In this document: positions 47,441 through 59,294 of the stretch, one piece after another
How the letters are laid out: every line of letters begins with the position of its first letter
Numbering within the stretch: the stretch's first letter is position 1
Assembly (NCBI GenBank): GCA_014529385.2
Contig: CM043965.1
Span: forward strand, 63,509,933 to 63,573,932
Length of the DNA: 64,000 bases
Source: Adiantum capillus-veneris
Lineage: Eukaryota > Streptophyta > Polypodiopsida > Polypodiales > Pteridaceae
Direction of reading: 5' to 3'
The notes under the pieces: generated by a model
What the model saw: the letters and a program-made list of their open reading frames with translations, nothing else
Databases searched by the model: none
Told to the model about the DNA's origin: nothing
Position numbers and translations under genes: made by a program

Positions 47441-49411
47441 TTAAGAGTGTAATGCCTACGATGGATAGACCAACAAGGAATTCATCATAATAGGAGATTC
47501 ATAATGATTAGGAATAAATAAATAGGGAAATATATTCAATGCAATACAATGAAAACTTGTTTGATTGATTAGAATTGGAAAGAGGTTTACAAGATTTAGA
47601 TATTGGTGATTTATAGGATCAATATGAAGAAGTGAAATCAATGATTGAATCGAAATGCATGATAAGTGGAAATATAAAAAATCATGTGAGCTACTACAAG
47701 TAGCATATCAAGTGTGTAGCATGTACTTAGGGAATGAGTAGAATGTGTGTGATGCTTATAGGTTCCACAGGAAAAAAGTGAGACTATCCACATAAGTGGT
47801 ACATGATTGTCTTATAGGTCTATTCTCACTTTGACTATAAGATTTATGCTTACCTCAACAAACGTTCCCATAAGCTGAAGCTTACATGATAGAGCATGGA
47901 TTCTAATCAAGGAGTCTAATGTGGGTTACATAGGGTAACTACATAGGGCTCATAAAGATCAAATTTGATTAAGGAGTTTGATACGGGTTACATAGGGTAG
48001 GATCAAATTTGATGCAAGAAAAATAATGTAGGTATTTCCTCCAAACTATGTGGTTTGAGGCAGTGTCTAAACACTTACAAATGTGGGTCATCACTTCCTT
48101 AGGGAACTTAGTTAGAGGCCTCATCTCCTATGTATCAAATTCCTTGCTTTTTGAAATCCGGAGGATTTTGATGGTGGTGCACATGGCTGAGCCTTGTTAT
48201 GTGTATATTCATCATGGAAGTACATTTTGGGTATATGCATGATTATGATGGGCAAGAACACGACATGGGCATACAACCCCATGATAACGTTCCGGCTCAA
48301 AATTTCTATCTCCAAATTCCAACATATTCCTCTACTGCATTCTAGGAATACTTGCCATGGATGCTTTGCTGCTTCTATGTCCTTAAATGGTCTATTGCAT
48401 GTGAGGATAATCTTTGCAATTTTCACTAGTGCTTGGCAAGCCAAATCACGGTGTTGGGAGGCATTGTAGCATGACCTAATTGCAACCCACACAAAATTAT
48501 CAAATCCATGGATTGGCAACACGGCTAGGGCATGGAATCACGAGCATCGGATTAATAGAAATAGAGGATTCAAGAGATCACCTCTCCAATGCAAGTACAG
48601 ATTAGCCATGGCAAGACTAACTCTAAACATACTCTAATATCTAATCAAACAGCTCCTACACACATTAAGTCCACCGAAGTCCGACTTACCATAGACTAAA
48701 AACCCCAAGTACACTAATGATAAGCACACACTAATTACCACATGTCAATCACGGCACTTCATCAATAGCTACACACACAAGGTGAATGGTGCTAGAGTTT
48801 CATAAAACCTATCTACACACAAGCAAACAATAGGGTGCACACACTAATTATAAGATTAAGACCCAACTTAATCAACCTAATTAGTGATGCTAAATATCAC
48901 AAATCGAATGCTTGTAGAAGAATAGGAGTGGTTAATAGCAAGAAGTACATACCTCTCTCAAATCTAGAATAATGAGAGGGTAATACCACTTCATGACACA
49001 ATGAAATGTAGAGAAGAAGTAGACTAATGAGAAAATAGGAATTAGATTAATCAAGAAAATATTACTCTAATTACAATGGATTAGTCCTAGCCTCTTAAGC
49101 ATGGGCGGCATTAAGCCCAAGGCTAGGCCATAGAGTGAACACTCAAGAGGGAGGGAGCTCTCAAAAGTGGATCCTCAAGAGTGGATACTCAAGAAAGAAG
49201 CCTCCTTGCATAAAGGCTTCCTTTTAAAGGCTTTCACCACAATCCCTTCTACTATGGGTTTAATCTTGAGTCCTCTAAGCTAGCATATACAACTTTGGGA
49301 CTCCAAGTGAGCCCAAGACTTATACAGAGTGAGTTCGACATATTATGCATAACCTAGCATATCTTCCGCTTGATACATATTCAGTGTAGCATGTGTTAGC
49401 CGCTGATAACA
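47441..49411. other. Unassigned, possibly a minus-strand LTR
   Basis: On minus, AGGAAGGAGGGAA (49412-49424) directly precedes TGTTATCAGCGGC, the layout of a polypurine tract followed by a 3' LTR start at 49411. The other end is not found. A 133-codon minus-strand open stretch at 48121-48522 has no recognisable domain and is probably fortuitous. Nothing else supported. Confidence 0.25.
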
Positions 49412-52400
49412 TTCCCTCCTTCCTAATTTGGCGCACGTCCTTGTGTGCCAGTGAAGCAAAACACGGTGACATGGTAGAAAGCAAGTCCATGGAAGAAATG
49501 TTGAGCTGCAAAACATAAGAACGAGTAATGAGCATCAAAGGCCAACAAGGATACAAAACATGAAGTACAATGAGCAATCATACAAAGTGAATTTTTTTCT
49601 TCTTAAAGATGGGTGAATCATAGTAAAAAACTAGACAACATAAAGCAAAAAAACACTCAAACTATTATGAAGATTAACTTGAAATTTCAGTTTTATGCAT
49701 GACATGCAAGCAATCAATTAAGACCCTAGGCTAATGCAAGTTCATAAACCTACTAGCCTAAAAACTATGTGACCAATCTTAATTAATCATTCAAGTCTAT
49801 CATGTTTACGGGCTATTAAAAAGCTTCTAATCTATTAGTATATTGTCACAGCTTTTTGAAGCTCATGGAAGTTTTGGTTTTGTCATTTATTGAAAAAAGT
49901 AAAACACATCACAAGGCTACCACCCCAAGGAAAGTCTAGGTACGACTGTCGGCTCCTTTGAACCCTCAAGGAGGTGTTCCAAGAATCTGCTAGCCTACCA
50001 AGGTGATGGCTAACCCTTATCAGCCTAGGGCATCAGTTTATGGCCTTGACCAAGCGAGCCAAGGTGATTCCCCTCACCTGCCAAGTGAAAATAAGGCGCT
50101 AGGCCTCACAGACACAATATAACATAGAAAATTTCTTTTCATGTGTCTAGTAGCATTTTTGCTACTTTTTCTTGACACTTTTTTGCTTCATGGTTTCATT
50201 TTTAAGCACTTTTTTATTGCTTCCAACATGAGATGCTAATGGAAAATGGACTAAAGGACTCAAGCCTAATCATAGCCCTAGGTCATGTTAAAAATGAAGA
50301 AGTATTAAGACTATCACTAAGAGTCTAGGACTAATGAGAAATGAACCTACATTAACCTAAGGTCAAGGCCAATTACCTATGATTATCACACATAAAACCT
50401 AATTTTTTGATGAGTTAATATTCACAAAGCAAAGTGTTGAAACTTTAGTATGCCTAGCTTTTGAACATGAAAGAACCATAGCTTAGAAACAAAAATTTAC
50501 TTAAGCCAAGCATAGAGAATGCAAAGATGAATAAAAGAGCAAAAACATGGAAGGATTACACCTATTCATGCTCTTTTGAGCATCCTTGAGCAAGCATCCC
50601 CTTTGTAGAGAAGTCTCTTGATCTTTTTATTTGCAAAAGAAGCTTTTTGAAGCTAAGTGTAAACACAAACTCCAACGGCATTTTATTGAAAGACAAAAAC
50701 ACACAAAAAACATTAATGAAAACCTAAAGCTAGGGTCTTGCATGCATGAATTTTCCAAAGGGAAAAAACCCAAGGGAAAAAAGTGCCTTTGGTTATCCAC
50801 ATGGTGCTCTTTGTAGCAAGTGTATGCACACAATCAAAAAATGAGAGGGAAAAATGCTTCTACATAAGCAATTTTTACAATTTTTACAACCTCTCATGCA
50901 TGATCCAAAAGTTAATTAGTTTCTAGCTAAGTTGAAGTACGGAATTTAAAATAAGTCGAGGGCTAAAAAATAATGCAACTTTGATGAAATGAAGTGGCTC
51001 TTGATAGCCAAATTTTACAATTTAAAGTTTTTCAAAAAGCTGGCTAACAACTAGCTCACATGAAGTTTCACAATTTTAGAGCAATCTATGAGCTAGAGAT
51101 GACTGCAACTTGATGAAATGAAAATTAATGGCTCTCAATAGCCAAATTATGTACTTGAAAGGTCAAAAAAGTTGGGTAAATACTAACTCAAATGAAAACA
51201 TTTTCACTTTAGACCAAGCTATGAGCTAGCATGTATACAACTTTTAATCCAAAGAATTGAATGGCTCTAAGTAGCCACATTTTGCAATATTTTGCAATGA
51301 TGACCCCTTCTTGGATCAATTAAAGTACACTCCTGTCCACAACCCTTCAAAATGAAGCTCACTTGTAGTGCATGAAAGCAATTTTCAATCAATACAAGCA
51401 CTAAAAAATGTCATGATCAATCACAAACTCAAAATGATACTGTACGGCCACTCAAAAAACCTCAATTTTAGAGCTATGCAAAGATTTTACAGTACTATCA
51501 AGCGCAAAAATGAAACAAGCAATACCAAGCCCAAACTTTAATGCGCACTCTCCATCAAGCATGAATGCATCATCAATGTAGCTCTCGTATGAAGCTCGTA
51601 TGCTTGCCAAAAAGATTTGTTCATGCAAATTAATGAAAATGCCAATGAACTCGAGCATCAAACCATGCACAAGCCAAAAAATTGGTGCAATGCAAGTTCA
51701 TGTATTCATGGAAATGATTACACAATGATAGCACACAATAGGAATCCTTACTTTTGCTCTTAAATAGGACAAATGGCATACATATCAATTGATGAAGTGA
51801 CTATTCACCTCTCTCAATTGCTCAAGCAAGGCCATCTCCGTACTTCTTCAAAAATAGAGTCCAACCATTAGTGATAAAATTATTTTGCATCGACACCAAG
51901 CATCAAGAAGTCATGCTGCCAATATCCTTAAAAAACTCAAGAACGGCAAGTCAAATATTCCACCATTTGCAAGAAAACATCAAATGATTTTCTCACTGCA
52001 TTGTTTTAAAAAAATCTCAATATCTCTTTGCACTAAGACGCCCTCAAGATTTGTTTTTAATGGACAATCTAACCCCTTTGAACCAATTGACACTGCGACA
52101 AAAGGGAAAGTTTCCACTTTAAATCAATCATCTTCAACCTCGTTGACCAATCGATAGCATGCAAGATGTTTACTAATTTTTTTATTTATTTTATTTTTTC
52201 CAAAGGGAGGGGAGGTGAGAGGTGTGGGAACCATGACTTATGAGTGATTTATATATATATATATATATAAATTTTGAAGATCTTTGTCATCTTAGAAATT
52301 GTTCCCATGGCTAATAAGAGTTCTGGCGATTTGCGATCCGGCCATAATCGACAAGTGAGAAATAGGGCTTGGCACGAGAATCTTCAAATCAATTTCCAAT

Positions 52401-53610
52401 CAGATGTGGGATGCCTAATTAACTTACCATCATTCTTAATCAATCAAGTATGCATTTCAAGACTGCACCAATAAAAAAATACATGTTTCATGCATACGTT
52501 ATCATTTTGAAGCTCCACATTTGATTTGGTTTGCATCCATTGCAACACAAATTGTAAGAAATTCATTAAGTACACTTGTTTTGGCATCGAAATCCTCTTG
52601 TTGATATACTTTGAGCACAATCCATTGAATTTGTCAGTTAGGTTTGCATAGCTACACAATTGATTATGGCATTTGCACATGCACAAATAATTGATTTTTT
52701 TAACATTTTCAATCAAATTGGCACACCGATCACAATGGTAATCACATAAGTCATTTTCAATTGAGTACCAATTGAATCATTCAATCATACACAAGCCAAT
52801 ATTTTAGGTCATTCAATCATCATAATTGGTAATTGCTACCAATTATTCATCCCCAATTTTGATATCGAATGCCAGTCACATTAATGCATTTTTTCCATGT
52901 TCATCAAGTTGATTCATCATTAGCATGGTAATGCAATAAAAATCTACACAATTGAATACCAATTGAGTAATCTTTCTCAACTCTCAATACCAATTGTGAC
53001 ACACACATCAATTACTTGGCCAAATTAATCATCATAATTGGTAAAAAAATACCAATTCTTCATTCACATGCCATTGAGTAGGCACACACACCCAAATTTA
53101 GGCCGAAATTTTATGCAAAAATTACATCACTCAAAATGCAAACTCAATTAAGCATAAGTGAATGCATGCATGCTTAATTTCTAAAAAAGTAGCACTATTT
53201 TTACCCAATCAAGCAATGCACACACTCAAAAATTAAGCACAAATGATCAAATTTGGCTCAATTGGCAATGCATTTAGGCTTACACCTAATGATTGCACAC
53301 ACTTTTTATGATCATTTCACAATCAAAAATCATTTTGGTGCCCCAATTGACCATGAATCATTAAAAATCAAGTTGTCTTGGATGGACACACAGACTCAAT
53401 TTTTGCCCAATTTTTTGGCAATTAAGTTTATCCAATGATTGAATTAGTCTAGCATACGGGTCAAAGCATGGTTTGGTGGTACAAAAAGTAGTGTCCTTGA
53501 CATAACATATGCTTGGTGATTCTTGTGTGTAAAAACCATGGGCATTTTTTTGGGGGCAAATAAACTTCTTTTTTAAGTGGACGTTTTTTTAACTTTAGAA
53601 GCATGCAATC
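49412..53610. other. AT-rich interval without recognisable genes
   Basis: About 4.2 kb of AT-rich DNA. The first half may be the 3' non-coding part of the minus-strand retroelement suggested by the polypurine-like junction at 49411. The only clear landmark is a short (TA)n run. Recurrent ACCAATTG/CAATTGGT words at 52700-53400 give a mildly repetitive texture. No coding domain on either strand. Confidence 0.5.
52248..52269. repeat. (TA)n microsatellite
   Basis: About 11 TA units. Confidence 0.9.
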
Positions 53611-53677
53611 CTAGGAAGAGGTGGGGGTGACGGCGGGGCCGGGGGGTGGGGTTATGGTTGGGAGCTTTCACTCCAGC

Positions 53678-53689
<12 letters not shown>

Positions 53690-53714
<25 letters not shown>

Positions 53715-53806
53715 CCTCCCTCGCACGTCCCTCTCCCTGTGTGTCTCTCTCAGTTTTGAACCTTCTCGCCTTCCTTGCCACCTCCATAGCCACCGAGCTG
53801 CTGTGT

Positions 53807-53838
<32 letters not shown>

Positions 53839-53845
53839 TCTCTCT
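53690..53845 (+). promoter_or_regulatory. CT-rich leader upstream of the DDE-like gene
   Basis: Two (CT)n tracts joined by C/T-rich DNA end four bases before the ATG at 53850. Plant core promoters and 5' leaders often contain such pyrimidine patches, so it may be the promoter/leader of the gene. It could also be a chance microsatellite. No TATA box stands out. Confidence 0.35.
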
Positions 53846-53857
53846 GCAAATGGATAG

Positions 53858-54024
53858 TAGCGCAGGAGATTACTGTCTTGGTGATGCTCAGGACCTTATT
53901 TCGATGACATAGAAGGTGATGCTCAGGACCTCTCTTTCAATGAGGTAGAAGGTGATGCACAGATCCTCTCTATCGACGAGATGGAAGGTGACGCACAGTC
54001 CCTCTCTTTTGACGAGGTACAAGG
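53858..54024 (+). repeat. Coding tandem repeat, 36-bp unit x4
   Basis: Four units of about 36 bp (AAGGTGATGCWCAGGACCTC followed by TCTTTCGACGAGGTAG) encode an acidic 12-residue repeat. The first unit, between the first two GGTGATGC words, is 35 bp long, which puts the ATG at 53850 out of frame with the rest. Confidence 0.85.
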
Positions 54025-54839
54025 TGGCCCAAGCAATGTTCAACAGATGCACATCAATTCCATTTGCACTAGTATTCTAGCCGGTAATCAGGCTTTTCTT
54101 CGTGATTATTGGGCTGCAAAGAAACGCGCACAGAGAAGCAAGGAAAGACATCCTACGTCTGCTCTTGGATTATGGGAAGCCAGGTCAAGAAAGAACATTT
54201 GTGCAGCGGTGGCTCGATGTTGGTGCAAGCAAACAGTAGGGATTGCAAAGAATGAGCAGAAGGAAATATTTCGGCAACTCCTGGACCACCAAACATTTTC
54301 CTTGCTGCAACCATCAAATTTCAGCAAAGTCGAAGACACTGTTGGTGTGCGCAACACTTTGACTCAAATCAAGGTCCCTCATCCAGCAAGTGAACTTTTT
54401 GTAAAGAGAAGCTATTTGGCAATGATTTTGAACAATAGTACAAACTCACAATCAGTAAACCAATCCAGAATGGCTAGTATCTTGTGGATCCATCGAAGGA
54501 ATATAGCTGCAGCATTCTCACGGCTAGAGAATAAAGATGAAGATGAAGTGTTGCCATTGAGTGCTTGTGAGAGACAATTGCCACGAGGAACCGTTATTAC
54601 CAATGAAACAAGAGATTGGGTATATGCCTTTTGGACATCAGAGAGCAGAGTTTCACCCAACAAGAAAGACATATGCAAGATGAGAATTGGAAGAAAAAGT
54701 GTCGTCAAACATCCTATACATCTACTCGACGAATCTCAGGTACCAACAACTTCTAGTAATTGTTCATCTTGTTTGGTGCTACTGAAGGCTTATTTGGTCC
54801 AGACAGTACCAAATTTGGTAGTCTGCTGTACGGCAGAGG

Positions 54840-56215
54840 GTGTTTACAGTACCAAAGAATATCTATAAAGTACCAAATCCTAGCTATCGACTGCCAAAGC
54901 CTATCCATAGAGTTTAAAACCCTCTCTATAGAGTACCAAAACCTAATTATCCAGTACCAATGCCTATGTATAGAGAACCAAGTCTATTTACAGAGTACCA
55001 AACTCAACGGATACCACCAAAGCCTCTCTGTAGAGTACCGAATCCTATCACTATAGGACCAGGATCTATTTACAGGGTACCCCACACTTCTGATAGTACG
55101 AAAGCCTATATGTAGAGGACCAAATCATGTCTATCGAGTACCAAAGGCTATCTATGGAGTACCAAAGCACATCTATAGAGTACCAAATCCGGTGTATCTA
55201 GTACCAAAGCATATGTATGGAGTACCAAAGCAGATCTGTAGAGTACCAAATCCGGTATATCGAGTACAAAATCCTAGCTATCGAGTGCTAAAGCCTATCC
55301 ATAGAGTTTCAAACCCTCTCGATAGAGTACCAATACCTATTTATCCAGTACCAATGCCTATGTATAGAGAACCAAAAACTATTTACAGAGTACCAAACTC
55401 ATCGGATACCACCAAAGACTATCTATAGATTACCAAATATTCTCTTTAGAGTACCAAATCCTATCTGTAGAGTACCAAAGCCTATCACTATAGGACCAAA
55501 GTCTATTTACAGGGTACCCCACACTTCTGATAGTACCAAAGCCTATATGTAGCGTACCAAATACTGTCTATTGAGTACCAAAGGCTATCTATAAAGTACC
55601 AAAGCACATATGTAGTGTACCAAATCCGGTATATCGAGTACCAAAGCCTATCTATGGAGTACCAACTCAGATCTGTAGAGTACCAAATCCGGTATATCGA
55701 GTACAAAATCCTAGCGATCGAGTGCCAAAGCCTATCCATAGAGTTTCAAATCCTCTCGACAGAGTACCAAAACCTATTTATCCAGTACCAATGCCTATGT
55801 ATAGAGAACCAAAGTCTATTTACAGAGTACCAAACTCATTGGATACCACCAAAGACTATCTGTAGAGTACCAAATCCGCTCTGAAGAGTACCAAATCCTA
55901 TCTGTAGAGTACTAAAGCCTACCACTATAGGACCAAAGTCTATTTATAGGGTACCCCACACTTCTGATAGTACCAAAGCCTATATGTAGAGTACCAAACT
56001 CATCGGATACCACCAAAGACTATCTGTAGAGTACCAAATCCTCTCTGAAGAGTACTAGATCCTATCTGTAGAGTACCAAAGCCTACCACTATAGGACCAA
56101 AGTATATTTACAGGGTACCCCACACTTCTGATAGTACAAAAGCCTATATGTAGAGTACCAAATAATATCTATAGAGTACCAAAGCCTACCGACAGTACCA
56201 AATCTATGGTACCAT
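54840..56215. repeat. 21-bp satellite in 437-bp higher-order repeats
   Basis: Monomers of about 21 bp (TAGAGTACCAAAGCCTATCT type) with diagnostic variants, including GGGTACCCCACACTTCTG. That variant begins at 55075, 55512, 55949 and 56113, giving steps of 437, 437 and 164: two full higher-order units and a truncated one, plus a partial first. As 21 is divisible by three, the array is open in several frames on both strands without being coding. Confidence 0.93.
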
Positions 56216-56345
56216 ATTTGGAACTTTTTGGTATTGTTGAACTTGGGTGCACGTCTGTCCACTATTACAGTACCAAATTTGGTACTTTTGGGTACTGTTG
56301 AACTTGGGTGCACGTCTGTCCACTATTATAGTACCATATTTAGAA
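56216..56345. repeat. 61-bp minisatellite, cluster 1
   Basis: About two units of ~61 bp: GTACCAAATTTGGTACTTTT, then TGTTGAACTTGGGTGCACGT, then CTGTCCACTATTACA. It lies at the 3' end of the intron. The 18-bp palindrome AGTACCAAATTTGGTACT falls at 56269-56286. Confidence 0.92.
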
Positions 56346-58396
56346 CTGTCGAAAGCCAGTTTTGGCAATACTGCAGTAGTGAAATTTTACCAGTACCATG
56401 ATGTTGGTTTTTTTCTGAATTGTTTTGTTTTTGTGCCATAGGTTGAGCTATACCAAATATTCAAGAAGGCTCACCCAACAATGGTAGTGTCTCTTAGATG
56501 CTTCGAGGCATTGAGCCATACTTTGTACGGAAGTTGAAGGACAGAAATACTTGCTGATGTGTGGTTCATGTGCAGATGCTCTATTTCAAAGAGGCCCTTA
56601 ATCAAATGCGGCAGAACAAGTTCGAGCACCACGGGAAAGGTCACCTTTGCACTTGCTCCATTTTTGGCAGAGGTGATGAGAGAGGAACGTGTTTTGCAAA
56701 CCAAGCAGTGTGTCAGCACATCACCGTTATGTGGGAATCCATCATGTGCCCAAAGCCTCCAAATTGTGAATACCATGTAAAGAAATGCTTGATGGGGGAC
56801 TGCTCACAATGTGGAGTACGGAGGTTGACATTTTGTCCCGATGAGATAGCAGAGGATAGCAAGGAGGTGTCTGTGAAGGTTTTCATGGAGGTTGGAACAG
56901 GACAAGTTCACGAAGGTGGGAGTGAGAAGAAGAGAAAGGAATTGATTGTGCAACGGATGAAAAGTGGGACTTTTCTTAGCCTATTTTCAGCCCATCTGAT
57001 AGGCTTCATCAGGCACAACTTTGTCTTCCGCTGGCAAGCCCAACAATTCAAGGACTGTTTGCAGAATTTTCCTAGCAACGTTGTAGTATCTGTTATTGAC
57101 TTTGCGGAGAATTATTTCTTTAAAGTTCAGAATGAAATTCAGTCAATGCATTGGTGGTCTACCCAAGTCACAATACTTGTGCACATCACTTATTTAAGAA
57201 ATGCAGCAGGTGGTACACAGAAGACGCTACACTTCTACATATTGGATGACAAGCAGCATGACACATTGTTTGTACAACATTGTTTCTTGCTGCATGACAA
57301 GTGGCTGAAAGAACGAGGACATTTTCTGCAACAACATTGGGTTTGGTCAGATGGTGCTGCTTCACAATTCAAGGCCCGTAGACCTTACTATTTTGTGGCC
57401 AGGTACTATCAAATGACAAGCTTGCACATGATGCATAACTTCTCTGCATCCGGCCATGGAAAAGGTGAACATGATGGGGCAGGGGCAGTCATCAAGAGAA
57501 CTTTGATGCATGAGGAATTGAAACCAAATGGCTGGCGTATGAAGTGTGCAGCCGATGTTGTCAACTTTTTGAAAGCAACTTTTCATCCAAGAGAACAATC
57601 TCAGAGGTGTAATACGCAAAGAGTCTTTTGGCTTATTGGCGTGAATGAAGTGCAGCGCAATCTGCAATGGGACTGTGAGCGCATCGTTGGCTCCCGGTCA
57701 TTTCATTGTGCTGATGGCTATTCACAGGACAACCGCACCGCCATACGCTTTCGATCACTTTCATGCTTTGTGATCCGTGTATGCGTGGGTTGTGGAGAAG
57801 ATGCAGGAACATAATGCACATTGAAGAATGGAAATATGTTTGCATCAAACCATTGCCAGAGTTCGAGGATACAATTAGGGATGATGAATCAGATGATGAG
57901 GAGGAGGGTGGAGATTCAACATCGATTCCGATGAGCCAAGTGTCCAACTTGCCACTATATGAAGGATGCCATGAAATGTTAAGTGGCATGCTGTCCATAG
58001 GGGATAATTTTGCAGTAAAAGCAGCTGAGGCAAACGAAGACTTCTACATTATCAAATGCACAGAAGTGTTGTACCAAACGGTGAAGCACAAAAGGATAAG
58101 TGGCATAACAAAATTGTTAGAGGAGGGAAGGTTGTTGAAGGATTTTTTTATGGCCAAGTTGAAGGAAAAGTTGATACATACCGGCTATTGGATCACACAT
58201 CTCCGGTAATGATCTACTCACATCTTGTTAGTCCATACGTTTCCCGATGGAGCCTATTGCAGGATCCCTAGGCCAAATTTTACAATACAAGTTGTCTACT
58301 GAAGTATATGAGAGGATATACAATAGCATGCCATATCATGATGATGAGAGCGACGAAGGTGCGTCCATGTTACTTGAGGGCAATGAGAAGCCCTGA

Positions 58397-59294
58397 TTGA
58401 ACAACTGAATCCGGTAGTCAATAGTACCAAATTTGGTAGTCACTAGTACCAAGTGTATTCCGCACTATGTGCTTTTTAGTGACTGAGTCAACTTGATTTT
58501 TTGGCCCTGAGCTTTATCTGTTCTCTCTATCTAGTTTTGTGTTGGTATGTTATGTTTCATTACATTACTGTTTTAGTTGTCCTCACTATATGTGCATTTG
58601 GTACATTTTGGTACTCTTGAACTTGGGTGCTTCTCTGTCCACTATTACAGTACCAAATTTGGTACTTTTTGGTACTGTTGAACTTGGGTGCACGTCTGTC
58701 CACTATTACAGTACCAAATTGGAACTGCTTGAACTTGCTGTATCACTTATGGTTTACTTTATTGCTCTATCTGGTTCTGTGTTGGTATGTTACCTTTCAT
58801 TACATTACTGTTTCAGTTGTCCTCACTATATCTCTACTTTCTGGTACTGTTGAACTTGGGTGCACGTCGGTCCACTATTACAGTACCAAATTTGGTACTT
58901 TTTGGTACTGTGTTGAACTTGGGTGCACTCCTGTCCACTATTACATTACCAAATTTGGTACAATTTGGTACTCCTTGAACTTGCTGTATCACTTATGGTT
59001 TACTTTATTTCTTGGTATTTTTCAGTTTGTCTATTCGTATTTGATACGACCACCTTGAGCAATGTCTAGAACTACGTTGATAACATGAAAGGTATGCCAA
59101 ACATAGATGCTATCTACCTCAAAAATTAAAATGTTGGGCAACCTGGTTAGCTCCAAGAGGTTTCAACAGAATTAATCAGAGGTTTCAACAGTAGAGATCA
59201 AGATACCAAGACAGTCTGAACAAGAGAAGTGGTTTTCCATTATGTATAGTATCGGGTTACAAAATTCCACTATTTACATGATTATGGCAATCTG
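58397..59294. repeat. Intergenic repeats between the DDE-like and FCP1-like genes
   Basis: Contains a ~142-bp block (58455-58596), two clusters of the 61-bp minisatellite (about 58610-58735 and 58840-58978) and, between them, a partial copy of the block (about 58750-58830). Bases 58990-59290 show no repeat or gene. GTACCAAA palindromes occur at 58649-58666 and 58882-58899. Confidence 0.85.
58455..58596 (+). repeat. 142-bp block, plus copy, 59 bp after the DDE-like stop
   Basis: From TATTCCGCACTATGTGCTTT to CCTCACTATATGTGCA. Nearly identical to the reverse complement of 60362-60502. Both copies are followed by the 61-bp minisatellite. It may be a shared 3' untranslated or terminator segment, or a subterminal repeat of a mobile unit. 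Confidence 0.92.

Larger units (their letters stand above)
54740..56441 (+). other. Intron of the DDE-like gene, made of tandem repeats
   Basis: Donor CAG/GTACCA at 54739/54740 and acceptor TTGTGCCATAG at 56431-56441. The flanking codons stay in phase 0 and the joined protein (LLDESQ/VELYQIF) reads through a conserved-looking stretch. Almost all of it consists of GTACCAAA-bearing tandem repeats. Confidence 0.7.
53850..58396 (+). pseudogene. Cys/His-rich protein with DDE-transposase-like core, degenerate
   Basis: Exon 1 (53850-54739) starts MDSSAGDYCL, followed by four acidic 12-residue repeats (EGDAQxLSFDEV type), of which the first lost one base and breaks the frame; from 53981 the frame is open. 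It ends RVSPNKKDICKMRIG...LLDESQ at a CAG/GT donor. A ~1.7 kb intron of tandem repeats ends TGCCATAG/GTT (exon 2 from 56442, phase kept). Exon 2 has ELYQIFKKAHPTMVVSLR, a one-base loss near 56515, PYFVRKLKDRNTC, a TGA at about 56555, then a Cys/His array (CPKPPNCEYHVKKC, GDCSQCG) and the putative catalytic core: VIDFAENY (Asp), WSDGAASQFK (Asp, 84 residues later) and HGKGEHDGAGAVIKR (Glu or Asp, ~40 later). More frame changes fall near 57770, 58071 and 58255; the tail is acidic. From memory, similar proteins with DFAENY and SDGAASQYK motifs recur in animal genomes as unannotated, transposon-like proteins. Confidence 0.7.

Noticed and set aside
48121-48522. 133-codon minus-strand open frame
   Set aside because: No recognisable motif, no second exon and no homologous stretch elsewhere in the window; likely fortuitous, though not excluded.
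54760-55884. Long open frames on both strands made of YQxLxIE-type heptads, reminiscent of a repeat protein
   Set aside because: The 21-bp monomer is divisible by three, so open frames arise in several frames and on both strands. The region fits an intron with good splice sites, and higher-order variants ignore any one frame.
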